From contig OZ243043.1 in the NCBI GenBank assembly GCA_965212075.1, positions 806,001 through 870,000 of the forward strand: DNA of 64,000 nt. The letters run 5' to 3'. This DNA comes from CBDBUR01 sp965212075. Lineage in GTDB: Bacteria > Pseudomonadota > Alphaproteobacteria > JAPOUT01 > G958296285. A program made the position numbers and the translations under genes. Every line of letters begins with the position of its first letter. Position 1 is the first letter of the stretch. The notes beneath the pieces are model-generated. The model was not told the DNA's origin, did not search any database, and saw only the letters and a program-made list of their open reading frames with translations. Positions 16,575 through 26,640 of this stretch are shown here, one piece after another.

Positions 16575-17708
16575 ATGTCGACCCTGTCTCTTTACATCAT
16601 TCGGCAGATATTAGCACCTCTGTTGATCATCACCATCACGCTGAGCAGTCTGATCTGGACTCTGCGCGTGCTGCAAACCCTTGATGATATTCTCATTAGC
16701 GGTGCAAACCTCAATGCGTGGAGCGAGCTTCTCTTTTATACACTTTTGCCGCTGCTGATGCTGACGATTCCACCGGCTTTTTTTGTGGCTACGCTCTATG
16801 CCTTTTACCGCCTCTTTCTTGACAATGAAATCACTGTGCTATTTTCCGTAGGCATTAGCCGCCTCAAACTGGCTCAGCCTGTTCTGCTCGTGGCCTTCGC
16901 AACGGCGCTGCTCGTCTTGATGCTCGGATTCTACGCCACGCCGTGGGCGCATCGGACAATCAAAATGCATATGCTGGAGATTGAAACCGACATGGCCAGC
17001 GCCATGTTCCAGCCCGGCAAATTCACCAATCCGACTCGCGGCATCACGGCCTTTATCCGCGAGCGCGACGAAAATAATTTCATCTATGGAATTTTTTTCC
17101 AAGATAGCCGTGATCGCGATCATCCGGTGAGCTATACCGCCGAAAGCGGCAATCTCGTCAAATCGGGCGACAGCCATCAATTGATCATGTTTAACGGCCA
17201 CGTCCAGCATTATGACCGCGACACTTCAAATAGCGGCATCACTTTGATTCAATTTGACCGCTATAGCTACGATCTATCGCTGCTGGCCAAAGCCAAAGCC
17301 ACGACAACGCGGCGGCGTGAACTCTATCCTGCCGATTTGCTCGCCCGCATTGAGGACCCGCAAACAACAAAAAGAGAAAGAGAAAAAACCATTGCGTCAA
17401 TTCATGGGCGTCTGTTAAAGCCGATTTATGTGATTTTATATGCGCTCCTCGCGCTTGCTGTTTTTCTGCCGGCACAGATCAATCGCGAAGGCTATATGCG
17501 GCGTATTCTCGCCGCCATCGCCGCGGCGCTGGCGATACGCATTGGCGGCATCTACGTAACCGACTTCTTCGCCGCTGCTTCTCTTGAAGGGGCGATCTTA
17601 GCCTATGCGCTGCCGATCAGCATGGGCGGGGCGGCGATCTTTATCATTGCGCGCGGCGTCGGCCCGATAAGCCGCATGCGCCATTACATCGCCACCGCGC
17701 GGAGCTAG
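16575..17708 (+). CDS. lptF: LPS export permease LptF
   Basis: 377 residues, YjgP/YjgQ family. Inner-membrane permease of the LptBFG transporter that extracts LPS and feeds the Lpt bridge. Three N-terminal membrane helices, a central periplasmic beta-jellyroll (about residues 135-250), and three C-terminal helices (KPIYVILYALLALAVFLPAQINREGY region). First gene of a run lptF-lptG-lptD-surA-pdxA-rsmA typical of alphaproteobacteria; lptG begins 4 bp after it stops. Confidence 0.93.
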   Translation: MSTLSLYIIRQILAPLLIITITLSSLIWTLRVLQTLDDILISGANLNAWSELLFYTLLPLLMLTIPPAFFVATLYAFYRLFLDNEITVLFSVGISRLKLAQPVLLVAFATALLVLMLGFYATPWAHRTIKMHMLEIETDMASAMFQPGKFTNPTRGITAFIRERDENNFIYGIFFQDSRDRDHPVSYTAESGNLVKSGDSHQLIMFNGHVQHYDRDTSNSGITLIQFDRYSYDLSLLAKAKATTTRRRELYPADLLARIEDPQTTKREREKTIASIHGRLLKPIYVILYALLALAVFLPAQINREGYMRRILAAIAAALAIRIGGIYVTDFFAAASLEGAILAYALPISMGGAAIFIIARGVGPISRMRHYIATARS

Positions 17709-17711
17709 CCC

Positions 17712-18806
17712 ATGTTCATTCCTTCAACATTGCTGCTTTACATCAGCCGTAAATTTCTACTCCATCTGATGGTCATGACTTTGTTCATAGCGTCTTTATG
17801 CTTTATCTCTTCATTCGCGGAACTAGCGCGGCGCCTGATCAAGAATGATCAAACATCGCCTTTGCTGATTTCCAAAGTGGCGCTCTTTCAAACGCCCGGT
17901 CTTGTTGAAATTGCTTTTCCGTTTATTTTTCTCGTTGCTGCGCTGAGCTGTTTTTTTTCACTCACGCGCCGCCATGAATTGATCGCCGCGCGCGCCGGTG
18001 GCGTCTCGGCTTGGATTTTGCTGTCACCAGTGCTGATCATTTCTCTCTTGGCCGGTGTCATCATCGTCGCGCTCTTCAATCCCGCAAGCACCTATATGAA
18101 CAATGCTTATAAAGAATCCATCACACTCTATATTCATAAAACCAATCTGCTCACCATCTCTGACACCGGACTCTGGCTGCGGCAAAATGACGGCCAGAGA
18201 CAATCCGTCATCCATGCACGCCAAACCGATAAACGGGGCGTCAATCTGTCCCAAGTGACAATCTTTCTCTACGAAGACAAAGATCGCTTCGTTGAAAGAA
18301 TTGATGCACAATCCGCCGAGCTCAAAAAAGGATATTGGAATCTTCATAAAGTGTGGCGAGTCAATACCGGCGATCAGCCGCAATTCATGGAAACCTACCA
18401 GCAAGCTACTTCGCTCACGCCCGAACAGGTCTATGAAAGCTTTGCCCGCCCTGAAACCATCTCTTTTTGGAAACTCGGACGCTTTATTGAGCTCACACAA
18501 GCTTCGGGGCTGGCTGTGAGTACATATTTGCTGCATTGGCATAGGCTGGTCGCGCTGCCTGCGCTTCTCGCAACGATGGCGCTTGTCGGCGGCGCAGCAC
18601 CCTTCTTGTTCGCCGCACGGCAGAGAGGCGAAATCCGCCTTGTGACATTTGTCATTTTTTTCGGCTTTTTAATCTATAGCCTCAACTTTTTGGGGCAGAA
18701 GCTGGGTGCCAACCTTGATGTGCCCATTCTATTCTCGGTCTGGGCGCCGATCATCATCACATTTTGCACCGGCCTCACTCTGCTTTTGCAGCGAGAAGAA
18801 GGATGA
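17712..18806 (+). CDS. lptG: LPS export permease LptG
   Basis: 364 residues, second YjgP/YjgQ permease, partner of LptF. Same architecture: N-terminal helices (LYISRKFLLHLMVMTLFIASLCF), VEIAFPFIFLVAALSCFFSLTRRHELIAARAGGVS coupling-helix region, a periplasmic domain, and C-terminal helices with ALVGGAAPFLFAARQRG. Stops inside the lptD start (ATGA), giving translational coupling between the permease and the outer-membrane end of the machine. Confidence 0.93.
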   Translation: MFIPSTLLLYISRKFLLHLMVMTLFIASLCFISSFAELARRLIKNDQTSPLLISKVALFQTPGLVEIAFPFIFLVAALSCFFSLTRRHELIAARAGGVSAWILLSPVLIISLLAGVIIVALFNPASTYMNNAYKESITLYIHKTNLLTISDTGLWLRQNDGQRQSVIHARQTDKRGVNLSQVTIFLYEDKDRFVERIDAQSAELKKGYWNLHKVWRVNTGDQPQFMETYQQATSLTPEQVYESFARPETISFWKLGRFIELTQASGLAVSTYLLHWHRLVALPALLATMALVGGAAPFLFAARQRGEIRLVTFVIFFGFLIYSLNFLGQKLGANLDVPILFSVWAPIIITFCTGLTLLLQREEG

Positions 18807-21067
18807 CAAAATGGATATCAAGCGCTCTTTTAAGTTTTTTTTCATGTTTTTTGGGGCTCATCATCATATTTGCGATTATCTGTCTCGCGCGCCCCGCGCA
18901 TGCCGCTGACAATGATGCCGCTGACAATGATGATGACATCCTCTTTGAAGCTGACCGGCTGATCCACAATCAAGAAGAGGGCTATGTTGAAGCGATCGGC
19001 AACACACAATTTGCCTGGCGCGATTATCTGCTCTCCGCTGACCGCGCGCGCTATTATCAAAATGGCAATATCGTTGAAGCATGGGGGCATGCCATTCTCG
19101 TCGGCGCCGCCGGTGCCATCATCTTTGCGCAAAAAATCCGCTTTGTAGAAAACTGGAACCAAGGCGACATCACAAATCTCGCTCTTCTTTTTGAAGATGA
19201 TTCACGCATCACTGCGCGCAGCGCAAAACGCAATATATACCCTGAAGTCGGCGTGCGCACACAGATGCGCCGCGCCACCTATAGCCCGTGCAAGGTCTGC
19301 GAAAACAAACCCGGCTATCCTCTTTGGCAAATCACAGCCGGACGCGTCGTTCATCACGAAGAGTCCAAAATGCTCTATTATAATAATATATTCCTTGAAT
19401 TTTTCGGCGTGCCGGTCCTCTATCTGCCGATTTTATCACACCCCGATCCCAGCGTGAAGCGAAAAACCGGATTGCTGATACCAACGATCAGAAATTCCTC
19501 AAGGCTGGGTGTGATTTTTTCTCAGCCGATTTATTTTAACCTCACGCCGCAGATCGGCGCGCAAATCACGCCCACCATCACAACCCGTCAGGGATTCATG
19601 GTAGAGGCTGAATGGCGACACATTTTAAAACAAGGCGCTTATAATATTAAAAGCAGCCTCGCTCAGGGCTATCACAAAAACCGCCAAGAGAGGCCGGATG
19701 GCGAAGTTTTTGGCGGCCATTTATTTTCTAATGGCAAATTCAAAATCGGCCAAAATGGCAGATGGGCATATAGCCTTCAACTCGCATCAACCGAAGATTA
19801 TTTGCAGTTTTTTGGCATATCCGGACAGGATACATTAACGTCAGATCTATCCGCGCAATGGAAAAAAGATGCGCATTTCATTTCCATTTCCAATTATGTG
19901 TTTCGCAATCTGCGCGAGAGTTCACGCAGCCGCGATCCTTCAACGCTTGTGCTGCCGTTCATTCAATATGAGGCGCGGCCACAGCAAGAATTTTTGGGCG
20001 GACACCTAACCTTCGCAACGAGTCTATTGTCTATATTACGCGAGCACATTCAGCAGGATGTCACGCGCTGGTCTTTGGAGGCCAGCTGGCAGGACGAGCT
20101 CATCGGCCCGCTCGGTTCGGTATTTAATTTTTATGGCCGCGCGCGCTACGATCTTTATTCCCGACATTGCAATTCATCTGGCGGCCTTGACGAGCCCTGC
20201 GAAGAAAAAAAACAGACACTCACGCGCATTCTGCCTCTGGCCATGCTTGACTGGCGCTGGCCGTTTTTCCATGCAAGCGCGCTCGGGCAGCAGATCCTTG
20301 AACCCGCAGTGCAGCTGATTTACGCCCCCTATCGCTCGGCGCGCAAAAACTTCCCCAATGAAGACAGCCAAGCTTTTACTTTCTCTGCCGGCAATCTCTT
20401 CACGCCTGAACGCTTCTCCGGCATTGATCAATGGGAGGCTGGGCCGAGAATGAACGTTCAACTGCAATGGACGGCCTATCAAGCGCAGTATTATTCGCTC
20501 TCTGTGCTCTTGGGGCAGGTGTTCCGGCTCAAAGACAGCCGAGACTTTGACGAGGTAGATTCTGAGGCCAATAGCGGCCTGCGCAACAAAAGCTCTGATA
20601 TCGTTTCAAGAGCTACTTTGTCTTTTCCCAAATTTGGCACGATGACCCACCGCTTCCGCTTTAACCGCAGCGACTTTGCACTGCAGCGCTATGATGCTGA
20701 TCTTGATTTTGCGCTCGGCCCTGTCGGCCTTTTTGTCGGCTATGCGCAAAGGCAGGCCAGCAGCTCCGCTTTGCCCAAAGCTCAGGAAGTCTATGCCGGT
20801 GCAGCCATCCGCTTTGGACAATATTGGCGCGCCTATGGCGATATTCGCCGCGATCTCGTCAGCAACAGATCCGTCACCAATAGTTTCGGCCTGCTTTATG
20901 ATGATGAATGCCTCAAAGCCGATCTGAGCTTCCGGCAAAGCTTCACGACAAACGGCGCGGTGAAACCCGATCTGCTGGTCGGATTTAGAATTTCATTCAA
21001 AAATCTGGGAAGCCTCAAATTATCCACCGGCGCGAGCTTCGTCGGCAGCACCAATTTTGCGAACTAG
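18803..21067 (+). CDS. lptD: LPS-assembly outer-membrane protein LptD
   Basis: 754 residues. Signal peptide ending at PAHA; N-terminal OstA/LptA-like jellyroll (about residues 40-170) then a long beta-barrel domain. Inserts LPS in the outer leaflet, together with LptE, which is not in this window. The start is the ATG overlapping the lptG stop; the open frame goes 13 codons further upstream inside lptG. Just after the signal peptide AADND is duplicated by a 15-bp repeat. The barrel needs SurA for assembly, and surA is the next gene. Confidence 0.93.
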   Translation: MTKWISSALLSFFSCFLGLIIIFAIICLARPAHAADNDAADNDDDILFEADRLIHNQEEGYVEAIGNTQFAWRDYLLSADRARYYQNGNIVEAWGHAILVGAAGAIIFAQKIRFVENWNQGDITNLALLFEDDSRITARSAKRNIYPEVGVRTQMRRATYSPCKVCENKPGYPLWQITAGRVVHHEESKMLYYNNIFLEFFGVPVLYLPILSHPDPSVKRKTGLLIPTIRNSSRLGVIFSQPIYFNLTPQIGAQITPTITTRQGFMVEAEWRHILKQGAYNIKSSLAQGYHKNRQERPDGEVFGGHLFSNGKFKIGQNGRWAYSLQLASTEDYLQFFGISGQDTLTSDLSAQWKKDAHFISISNYVFRNLRESSRSRDPSTLVLPFIQYEARPQQEFLGGHLTFATSLLSILREHIQQDVTRWSLEASWQDELIGPLGSVFNFYGRARYDLYSRHCNSSGGLDEPCEEKKQTLTRILPLAMLDWRWPFFHASALGQQILEPAVQLIYAPYRSARKNFPNEDSQAFTFSAGNLFTPERFSGIDQWEAGPRMNVQLQWTAYQAQYYSLSVLLGQVFRLKDSRDFDEVDSEANSGLRNKSSDIVSRATLSFPKFGTMTHRFRFNRSDFALQRYDADLDFALGPVGLFVGYAQRQASSSALPKAQEVYAGAAIRFGQYWRAYGDIRRDLVSNRSVTNSFGLLYDDECLKADLSFRQSFTTNGAVKPDLLVGFRISFKNLGSLKLSTGASFVGSTNFAN
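18902..18931 (+). repeat. 15-bp tandem duplication at mature LptD N terminus
   Basis: Two exact copies of gccgctgacaatgat encode AADND twice, directly after the predicted signal-peptide cleavage site. Confidence 0.93.
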
Positions 21068-21088
21068 ACCTCAACGATAATCCGGATT

Positions 21089-22420
21089 ATGCTTTCACCT
21101 ATGCCTTCATTTATCAAAAACATGCTGACAGTTCTAGCCTTATCGTCCGCGGCACTGCTGCCGCTTGCGGCGAAAGCTGATGAAGGCATTGAAATCGCCG
21201 CGCTCGTTAACGGCAAGCCTATATCAAAATTTGACATTGACCAGCAAACAAAACTTCTGCTGGTAACCGCTAACATCCAAGCCAGCGCTGAAAATATAAA
21301 ACGCGCGCGCGCGCGCAGCCTTGAACAGCTGATAGAAAACGTGCTGCGCCGCGAAGAAGCCGAGAAATATTCCATTCGGGTCTCACAACAAGAAACCAAT
21401 CAAGCGATCAAACGCATCATCGGCGACGGCCAGTCTCTTGATGAGTTTATCGCATTTTTGAAAAAAAACGGCATTTACGAAAACAGCTTTTACAATCACA
21501 TTCGCGCTGACCTTTTATGGCGCAAAGTGATCCAGCAAAGAATCGTCCCGCGCATTATTCTTAATCAAACACGGGTCGGCACGCGCATGACACAGGTCAC
21601 GCAAAGCTTCAAACAGCCAAATTTTCTGATGTCATGGATCGTGCTGCCATTTGAAAACAAGCCTTCTGAAAACCGCGCGCGCGAACTCGCTCAACAGCTG
21701 CGGCAGCAGGTGCGCGAAGGCGCATCTTTCGATTCTCTCGCGCGCAATTTTAGCCGCGATGCCAGCGCTAGCCGCGGCGGCGATCTCGGCTGGGTGCCGG
21801 AAAACAACCTGCCCACGCCTCTGCGCCGCGCCGCGCGCCGCTTGCAGCCCGGCAAGGTTTCATCTCCGATAAGGCTGGCTGATGGCTTTTACCTCATCTA
21901 TCTGCGCGACCGCCGCGAGGCCGAAGATGTTCCTGCTGAAAAAATACGACTTCACCTCTTCTCCCTGCGCGTTCCGATCGCGGCCGGCACATCCGCGCGC
22001 AGATTGCAGCAAAGAATCCAAAAGCAATTCCCCAAATGCGAAAAAGCGCGCGATTACGCCAACACCATCGGCGGCAGTCTGGATGATCTGGGCTTCGTGC
22101 CCGCTTCCGATCTTTCTGAAAATATTGGCCGGAAATTGCGCAAAGCCAAAATCGGCGTGATCATTCCCTCTATGCAGCAGGATGGCGCTCAGGAATTTCT
22201 AGCGCTTTGCGGAAGAAAAATTGAATCCGTGCAAAAAGTGTCGCGCCGCGAAATTGAAAATAGAATGCTCAATGAGGAAGCCAATATACGCGCGCGGCAA
22301 ATGCTGCGTGATCTTCTTCGTGAGGCTAGCATTGAACAAAAAAATATTCCGCAAAAAAATACAGCACAAAAAAACACGCAACGAAGAAACCCCCAGCAAA
22401 AACAAATTGAAACAAGATAA
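21089..22420 (+). CDS. surA: periplasmic chaperone / peptidyl-prolyl isomerase SurA
   Basis: 443 residues. Signal peptide (cleavage near LAAKA), SurA N-terminal domain with IAALVNGKPISKFDIDQ, and a parvulin-type domain at about residues 185-275 (FDSLARNFSRDASASRGGDLGWV...GFYLIYLRDRR). The C-terminal tail is an irregular repeat around QKN (residues 412-430) rich in Lys/Asn/Gln. Chaperone for outer-membrane proteins such as the LptD encoded just upstream. The 3' end overlaps the pdxA start by 14 bp. Confidence 0.92.
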   Translation: MLSPMPSFIKNMLTVLALSSAALLPLAAKADEGIEIAALVNGKPISKFDIDQQTKLLLVTANIQASAENIKRARARSLEQLIENVLRREEAEKYSIRVSQQETNQAIKRIIGDGQSLDEFIAFLKKNGIYENSFYNHIRADLLWRKVIQQRIVPRIILNQTRVGTRMTQVTQSFKQPNFLMSWIVLPFENKPSENRARELAQQLRQQVREGASFDSLARNFSRDASASRGGDLGWVPENNLPTPLRRAARRLQPGKVSSPIRLADGFYLIYLRDRREAEDVPAEKIRLHLFSLRVPIAAGTSARRLQQRIQKQFPKCEKARDYANTIGGSLDDLGFVPASDLSENIGRKLRKAKIGVIIPSMQQDGAQEFLALCGRKIESVQKVSRREIENRMLNEEANIRARQMLRDLLREASIEQKNIPQKNTAQKNTQRRNPQQKQIETR

Positions 22421-23396
22421 TCTCAAACCCATCGCCGTCAGCATGGGCGATCCGGCGGGCATTGGCCGCGAAATCACGCTCAAAGCATGGCAAAAGCTGC
22501 GTCACCAGCCGCGCGCCTTTTTTGTCATTGACGACCCCGACCAGCTTGGCGCGCCAGCGGCGGCAATAAAATCCGCCGAGGACGCCGCAGAGATTTTCGC
22601 CAATCATCTGCCGGTGCTGCCCTTAAAAATACCAGATCAAAATGATGCGCATGATGATGGGCATGATGATGCCCAAAATGCCCAAAATAATGGTCAGGCA
22701 GCGCTCGCCTCGCTTGACCAAGCGATTGAGCTTGCCCGTTCAGGTCAAGCCGCCGCGCTGGTCACCAATCCGATCAGCAAGGCCAAGCTGCATCGTATCG
22801 GATGGACGCAAAAAGGCCAAACCGAATATATCGCCCAGCACTGCCGCGCCCAGCCCGTGATGATGCTCGCGACAAAAAAAATGCGCGCAGCACTCGCGAC
22901 GACCCATCTGCCGCTCGCTGCGGTTCCGGCGGCGATCAACCGCGAGACCCTCATCACCGCCGGAAAAATCCTAGCCGCAAGCCTGCGCCGCGACTTCTCC
23001 ATTGCCGAACCGCATATTGCGGTCGCCGCGCTCAACCCCCACGCCGGAGAAGACGGCGCCTTCGGCAGCGAAGAGGCCAACATCATCGCGCCTGCTTGCG
23101 CCGAACTTGCTGCCTACGGGCTCAATGTCTCCGGCCCCTACCCCGCCGACAGCCTGTTCAACAAAACCCAATTCGACGCCTTCCTGTGCATGTATCACGA
23201 TCAGGCTTTGATCCCGATCAAGATGCAAAGCGAACCGGCGGTCAACATCACTTTGGGGCTTGATATCATCCGCACCTCGCCCGATCACGGCACCGCGTTT
23301 GACATCGCCGGAAAAAATATCGCCGACCCGTCAAGCCTCATTGCAAGTTTTGAAACCGCCCACCAAATGATCGCAGCGCGCAGCCAATATGCGTGA
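22407..23396 (+). CDS. pdxA: 4-hydroxythreonine-4-phosphate dehydrogenase
   Basis: Pyridoxal phosphate synthesis. The family N terminus (KPIAVSMGDPAGIG) begins only a few codons after a TTG at 22407, which is the likely start, giving 329 residues. The open frame extends back to 22221 inside surA but that part has no PdxA similarity. Metal and substrate motifs: ATTHLPLAAVP, CMYHDQALIPIK, and LDIIRTSPDHGTAFDIAG with the metal-binding histidines. A His/Asp/Asn-rich insertion near residue 75 (DAHDDGHDD) is unusual. Overlaps rsmA by 8 bp. Confidence 0.93.
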   Translation: MKQDNLKPIAVSMGDPAGIGREITLKAWQKLRHQPRAFFVIDDPDQLGAPAAAIKSAEDAAEIFANHLPVLPLKIPDQNDAHDDGHDDAQNAQNNGQAALASLDQAIELARSGQAAALVTNPISKAKLHRIGWTQKGQTEYIAQHCRAQPVMMLATKKMRAALATTHLPLAAVPAAINRETLITAGKILAASLRRDFSIAEPHIAVAALNPHAGEDGAFGSEEANIIAPACAELAAYGLNVSGPYPADSLFNKTQFDAFLCMYHDQALIPIKMQSEPAVNITLGLDIIRTSPDHGTAFDIAGKNIADPSSLIASFETAHQMIAARSQYA

Positions 23397-24210
23397 CGGC
23401 CTGCTGCCTCTCAGAGACATCATCCGCAGCTTCGGTCTATCGGCGCGGAAATCACTGGGGCAAAACTTCCTGCTTGATCCGAATCTCAATCGGCGCATCG
23501 CTTTGGCCGCCGGAGCGCTCGCCGAAACGATCGTGATGGAAACCGGTCCTGGGCCGGGCGGCCTCACGCGCGCTTTGCTCGAAGGAGGGGCGGCGCATGT
23601 TTTCGCCATTGAGCGCGACCGCCGCTTTTATCCGCCGCTGCGCCAGCTCGGCGAGCATTTTCGCGGGCGGCTCAGCCTCATTGAGGATGACGCGCTCAAC
23701 ATTGCCCCCGCAACATTGCGAATTTCAGAAAAAAAATTACACCTGATGGGCAATCTGCCTTTTAATATCGCAACGCCTCTGCTCGCGCATTGGCTGATGG
23801 GCGCAGCATGGCCGCCTTGTTTTGAGAGCATCTGCGTTCTCGTGCAAAAAGAAGTCGCCGAGCGCATCACGGCTGCGCATGGAGGCCGCGCCTATGGTCG
23901 GCTTTCGGTTCTATGCCAATGGCGCACACGCGCCAAAATTTTATTTTCCGTGTCCAAGGCGGCCTTCACGCCCCGCCCGCAAGTGGATGCCGCTTTGATC
24001 CATATCACGCCCGCCGCAGCGCCTGATATTTCGCCGCAATCAATTGAACAGGTCGCGCGCCAAGCGTTTCGCCATCGGCGCAAAATGCTGCGCGCCAGCT
24101 TTGACCCTGCTCTCATTGAACAGGCCGGACTTGATCCCAAAATGCGCGCGGAGCAAATATCCATCGCCGGATTTTGCACACTTGCGAAAATCTATCAAGA
24201 TTCGCTCTAA
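23389..24210 (+). CDS. rsmA: 16S rRNA dimethyladenosine transferase
   Basis: KsgA/Dim1 family; dimethylates A1518 and A1519 of 16S rRNA late in 30S assembly. 273 residues: SLGQNFLLDPNLNRRIA, SAM-binding METGPGPGGLTRALLE, and the catalytic motif NLPFNIATPLL. The C-terminal domain ends with the family RKMLRASFDP. Last gene of the lptF-rsmA operon. Its stop codon lies in a 12-bp tandem duplication that also holds the stop of the convergent M48 gene. Confidence 0.96.
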   Translation: MRDGLLPLRDIIRSFGLSARKSLGQNFLLDPNLNRRIALAAGALAETIVMETGPGPGGLTRALLEGGAAHVFAIERDRRFYPPLRQLGEHFRGRLSLIEDDALNIAPATLRISEKKLHLMGNLPFNIATPLLAHWLMGAAWPPCFESICVLVQKEVAERITAAHGGRAYGRLSVLCQWRTRAKILFSVSKAAFTPRPQVDAALIHITPAAAPDISPQSIEQVARQAFRHRRKMLRASFDPALIEQAGLDPKMRAEQISIAGFCTLAKIYQDSL

Positions 24211-24226
24211 GAGCCGCTCTAAGCGC
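24203..24226. repeat. 12-bp tandem duplication holding the rsmA and M48 stop codons
   Basis: Two near-copies of cgctctaagagc. The first carries the rsmA TAA on the + strand and the second carries the TAG of the convergent peptidase gene. Confidence 0.85.
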
Positions 24227-25283
24227 CTTTACATATATTCTTTAGCGCGCGCCATTCTTTTGGGCTCAAGCTCGGTTTTGTCTTTTGACCGGTCTCTGTT
24301 TGAAAAAAGGCCGCGCGATCGCGCGACGCCGGATGAGTCATCAGATAGACAAACGGAGACTCTTTTTTGCTCTGGCGCTCAAGCCAGTCGGCGAGCGGCG
24401 CGGAATTGATGTTTTTTCTGCGCATCAAATCACGCCCGGCGACATCGGCCTGATATTCCATGCCGCGCGTATAGGCATTGTCGGCGAGCATCAAGGCGGC
24501 AAACACCGGCACCGAAAAAATATCCGATGTCAGAACGCTGTAAAAAAACCAAATCGCCGATGACCCAACGACGCGCTGCAGCCCATGCCGCTCAGCGATA
24601 TGGCTGATTTCATGCGCCAAAACACCGGCGAGCAGATCGGGGTCGCTGGCCTCATCCAGCAGGCCGCGAAAAATCACAATAAACCCGCCCGGAAAAGCCA
24701 GCGCATTTTGCTGGTCGGCATCAAGAATGACAATTTTCGGCTCTGCCTCTGGCAGCAAATTGAGGTCTTCGCCCGCAAATATGCGGCTGGTAAGACGCGC
24801 TAGAGCTTCATCACCAGCTCGCGTATGACAAACCTTCCCGTCTGCCTGCTCCAAAAAAGTGTTATAGACCGCCAGACCAATTTCATATTCCCACGTCTTA
24901 GGAATCATCGCGGTAATCGGCTTGGCGAGCAGCGGAACCCCCTGCCATAAAAACATGCCCAGCGCAAAAGCCGCGAACGCGCAAATCGCAAGAATCCTGA
25001 ACTCCTTGCGCCAGCCGGTCAAAGGCCGCGCGATCTGCGTGTGATGCGCAGCGAGTTGATTTTGCACCGCCGCATCGCGCAAAATCAGCCGCGCCAAACC
25101 GCCGCGCGTCAAACAATATTCGCCCGCCGCCTCGCGCGAAGTCAGCCGCGACATGCTCGCAATCGGCCAATCGGCCAATGTCTCGCCCGATAAAGCGCGC
25201 ACGACTAAACTTTCGCCTTCAAGCGCGGCTTCCACTTGATGAGCCACCGCGCGCTCGCCGTCATAAAAAATGGATGTCGCCAT
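24219..25283 (-). CDS. M48 family membrane metallopeptidase
   Basis: 354 residues. One transmembrane helix at about residues 95-115 and a peptidase M48 domain with HEISHIAERHG (zinc-binding HExxH) and the third-ligand region YTRGMEYQADVAGRDLM. N-terminal about 80 residues form a small soluble domain. Likely a periplasmic or membrane-associated protease. It lies 17 bp after a DUF898 membrane protein on the same strand, and the two are probably one unit. This pair and the following dehydrogenase lie between rsmA and gmk. Confidence 0.88.
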   Translation of the reverse strand: MATSIFYDGERAVAHQVEAALEGESLVVRALSGETLADWPIASMSRLTSREAAGEYCLTRGGLARLILRDAAVQNQLAAHHTQIARPLTGWRKEFRILAICAFAAFALGMFLWQGVPLLAKPITAMIPKTWEYEIGLAVYNTFLEQADGKVCHTRAGDEALARLTSRIFAGEDLNLLPEAEPKIVILDADQQNALAFPGGFIVIFRGLLDEASDPDLLAGVLAHEISHIAERHGLQRVVGSSAIWFFYSVLTSDIFSVPVFAALMLADNAYTRGMEYQADVAGRDLMRRKNINSAPLADWLERQSKKESPFVYLMTHPASRDRAAFFQTETGQKTKPSLSPKEWRALKNICKGA

Positions 25284-25299
25284 TTGAAGCCCTCAAATC

Positions 25300-26508
25300 T
25301 CAAAAGCCAACATCAGCATCAAAACCGCCGGCCAGCCCCTCGCCAATGAAGGACGACAGCTCGCCCGACGCAAAAGCATTTTCCAAACTCTGATAATTCT
25401 CAACGCGCAGATGATCGCTCACATAAGCAAACATCGGCAAAATCACCAGCACTTTCCACAAAATCAAATAAGCGATAAACGCAAGAGGCAAAGTTTGCAG
25501 GGAGATCAGAAAAACAGAGCAGCACACCGCAACCAATGCGATTCTCTTAAACAAAAAAATGGCAAAATCGCGCGGCGGCAGATCGTAGACCAAGCGCGTT
25601 TCGCCCGAACGCACATGATTGAGAAAAAACACAAGCTCCGCGCCTTTATAGCGCGCGAAAAAATAAGCGGTCAGGCCAAGAATAAAAACAAAAATCGCCA
25701 AGCCCAAAAATATATTAAAGGCCTCAAATTGATCAGCGAACATTCGGCCAAGTTCGGCATTGAGAGGGATGGATTCTTGCGGTGAGGATAAAGAAAAAAG
25801 AAAAAAAGCAAAACAGGCTAGAGCGCCCATTATAGACAGCCAGACCGGCAGCCAAGCGCGCAGCAGCTGCTCCGGACTTCCGGTGAACTCGGCCTTCATT
25901 GAGCCGAAGAAGCTGTGGTTCATCAAAAACCCGATCTTCCATGCACGCCAATAAGGATAGGTGAGCATCAAGGTCGCGACATTGGCTAGCAGCAAAACCA
26001 GACTGATCCCGATATAGTTTGGCAGCAGCGGTGTGATTTTCTCGCCCATATGAAACCGCACCGAGCGCCATAAAGTCCGGGTCATCAAATAGCGCCACGA
26101 CAAAAGCCGCCCATAGGCCACAAAGGACAAAAATACCGCCGTGGAAAACAGGCTCAGCAAAAACTGCATCCCAAGCGGAAACCCTTGCGAAGACGTCCAC
26201 AAAGCCCAGATATTCTGAAAGGCGAATAAAATCGCCAGCAAAACAAAGACAAGCCCCGCGCCTATAAAGAGCTCCATGCCGCGCCCGATATAATCAAACC
26301 GCTCGCCGCCGAGCAATAGATGCCGCCAGAAAAACGCGCGCACATAGGTCCGCGCCCAAAAGTGGTAAATGCCCAAAGTCACGATCGTCAGCACCAGATT
26401 GCGCAAAAGAAGCCATGCGAGCGCCTTTTGCGCGCCGGAAAAAGCGAACAGCCCGCTCGGCGCGGCTTCCGCAGGTAATGCGCCGGTCTGGGGGATGATC
26501 GAGGACAT
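25300..26508 (-). CDS. DUF898 (YjgN-like) integral membrane protein
   Basis: 402 residues, about eight transmembrane helices. The repeating half-motif FSGAQKALAWLLLRNLVLTIVTLGIYHFWARTYVRAFFWRHLLLGGERFDYIG is the DUF898 signature; the second half keeps SVRFHMGEK and related fragments. No known activity. The next gene downstream is an M48 peptidase, a recurring neighbour for this family in my recollection, so a joint role in membrane-protein turnover is possible but unproven. Confidence 0.85.
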   Translation of the reverse strand: MSSIIPQTGALPAEAAPSGLFAFSGAQKALAWLLLRNLVLTIVTLGIYHFWARTYVRAFFWRHLLLGGERFDYIGRGMELFIGAGLVFVLLAILFAFQNIWALWTSSQGFPLGMQFLLSLFSTAVFLSFVAYGRLLSWRYLMTRTLWRSVRFHMGEKITPLLPNYIGISLVLLLANVATLMLTYPYWRAWKIGFLMNHSFFGSMKAEFTGSPEQLLRAWLPVWLSIMGALACFAFFLFSLSSPQESIPLNAELGRMFADQFEAFNIFLGLAIFVFILGLTAYFFARYKGAELVFFLNHVRSGETRLVYDLPPRDFAIFLFKRIALVAVCCSVFLISLQTLPLAFIAYLILWKVLVILPMFAYVSDHLRVENYQSLENAFASGELSSFIGEGLAGGFDADVGF

Positions 26509-26626
26509 GATTTCGCTTGATTTCTCTTAAGGACGTTAGGGGTTCTATGGGGTTGATATTGCGTCAGCGCGGGGAAAAGAATAGACTAGGCTTAAATTAC
26601 ATCAGGGCGGCCATAATATCAATAAA

Positions 26627-26640
26627 GGGAGGACATCCTC
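26627..26640 (+). promoter_or_regulatory. ribosome site within a small inverted repeat upstream of the dehydrogenase
   Basis: The strong Shine-Dalgarno GGGAGGA (26627-26633) lies 8 bases before the ATG. It is part of GAGGACATCCTC, an inverted repeat ending directly at the start codon, which could partly mask the site. The 132-bp gap upstream shows no clear -35/-10 pair. Confidence 0.4.
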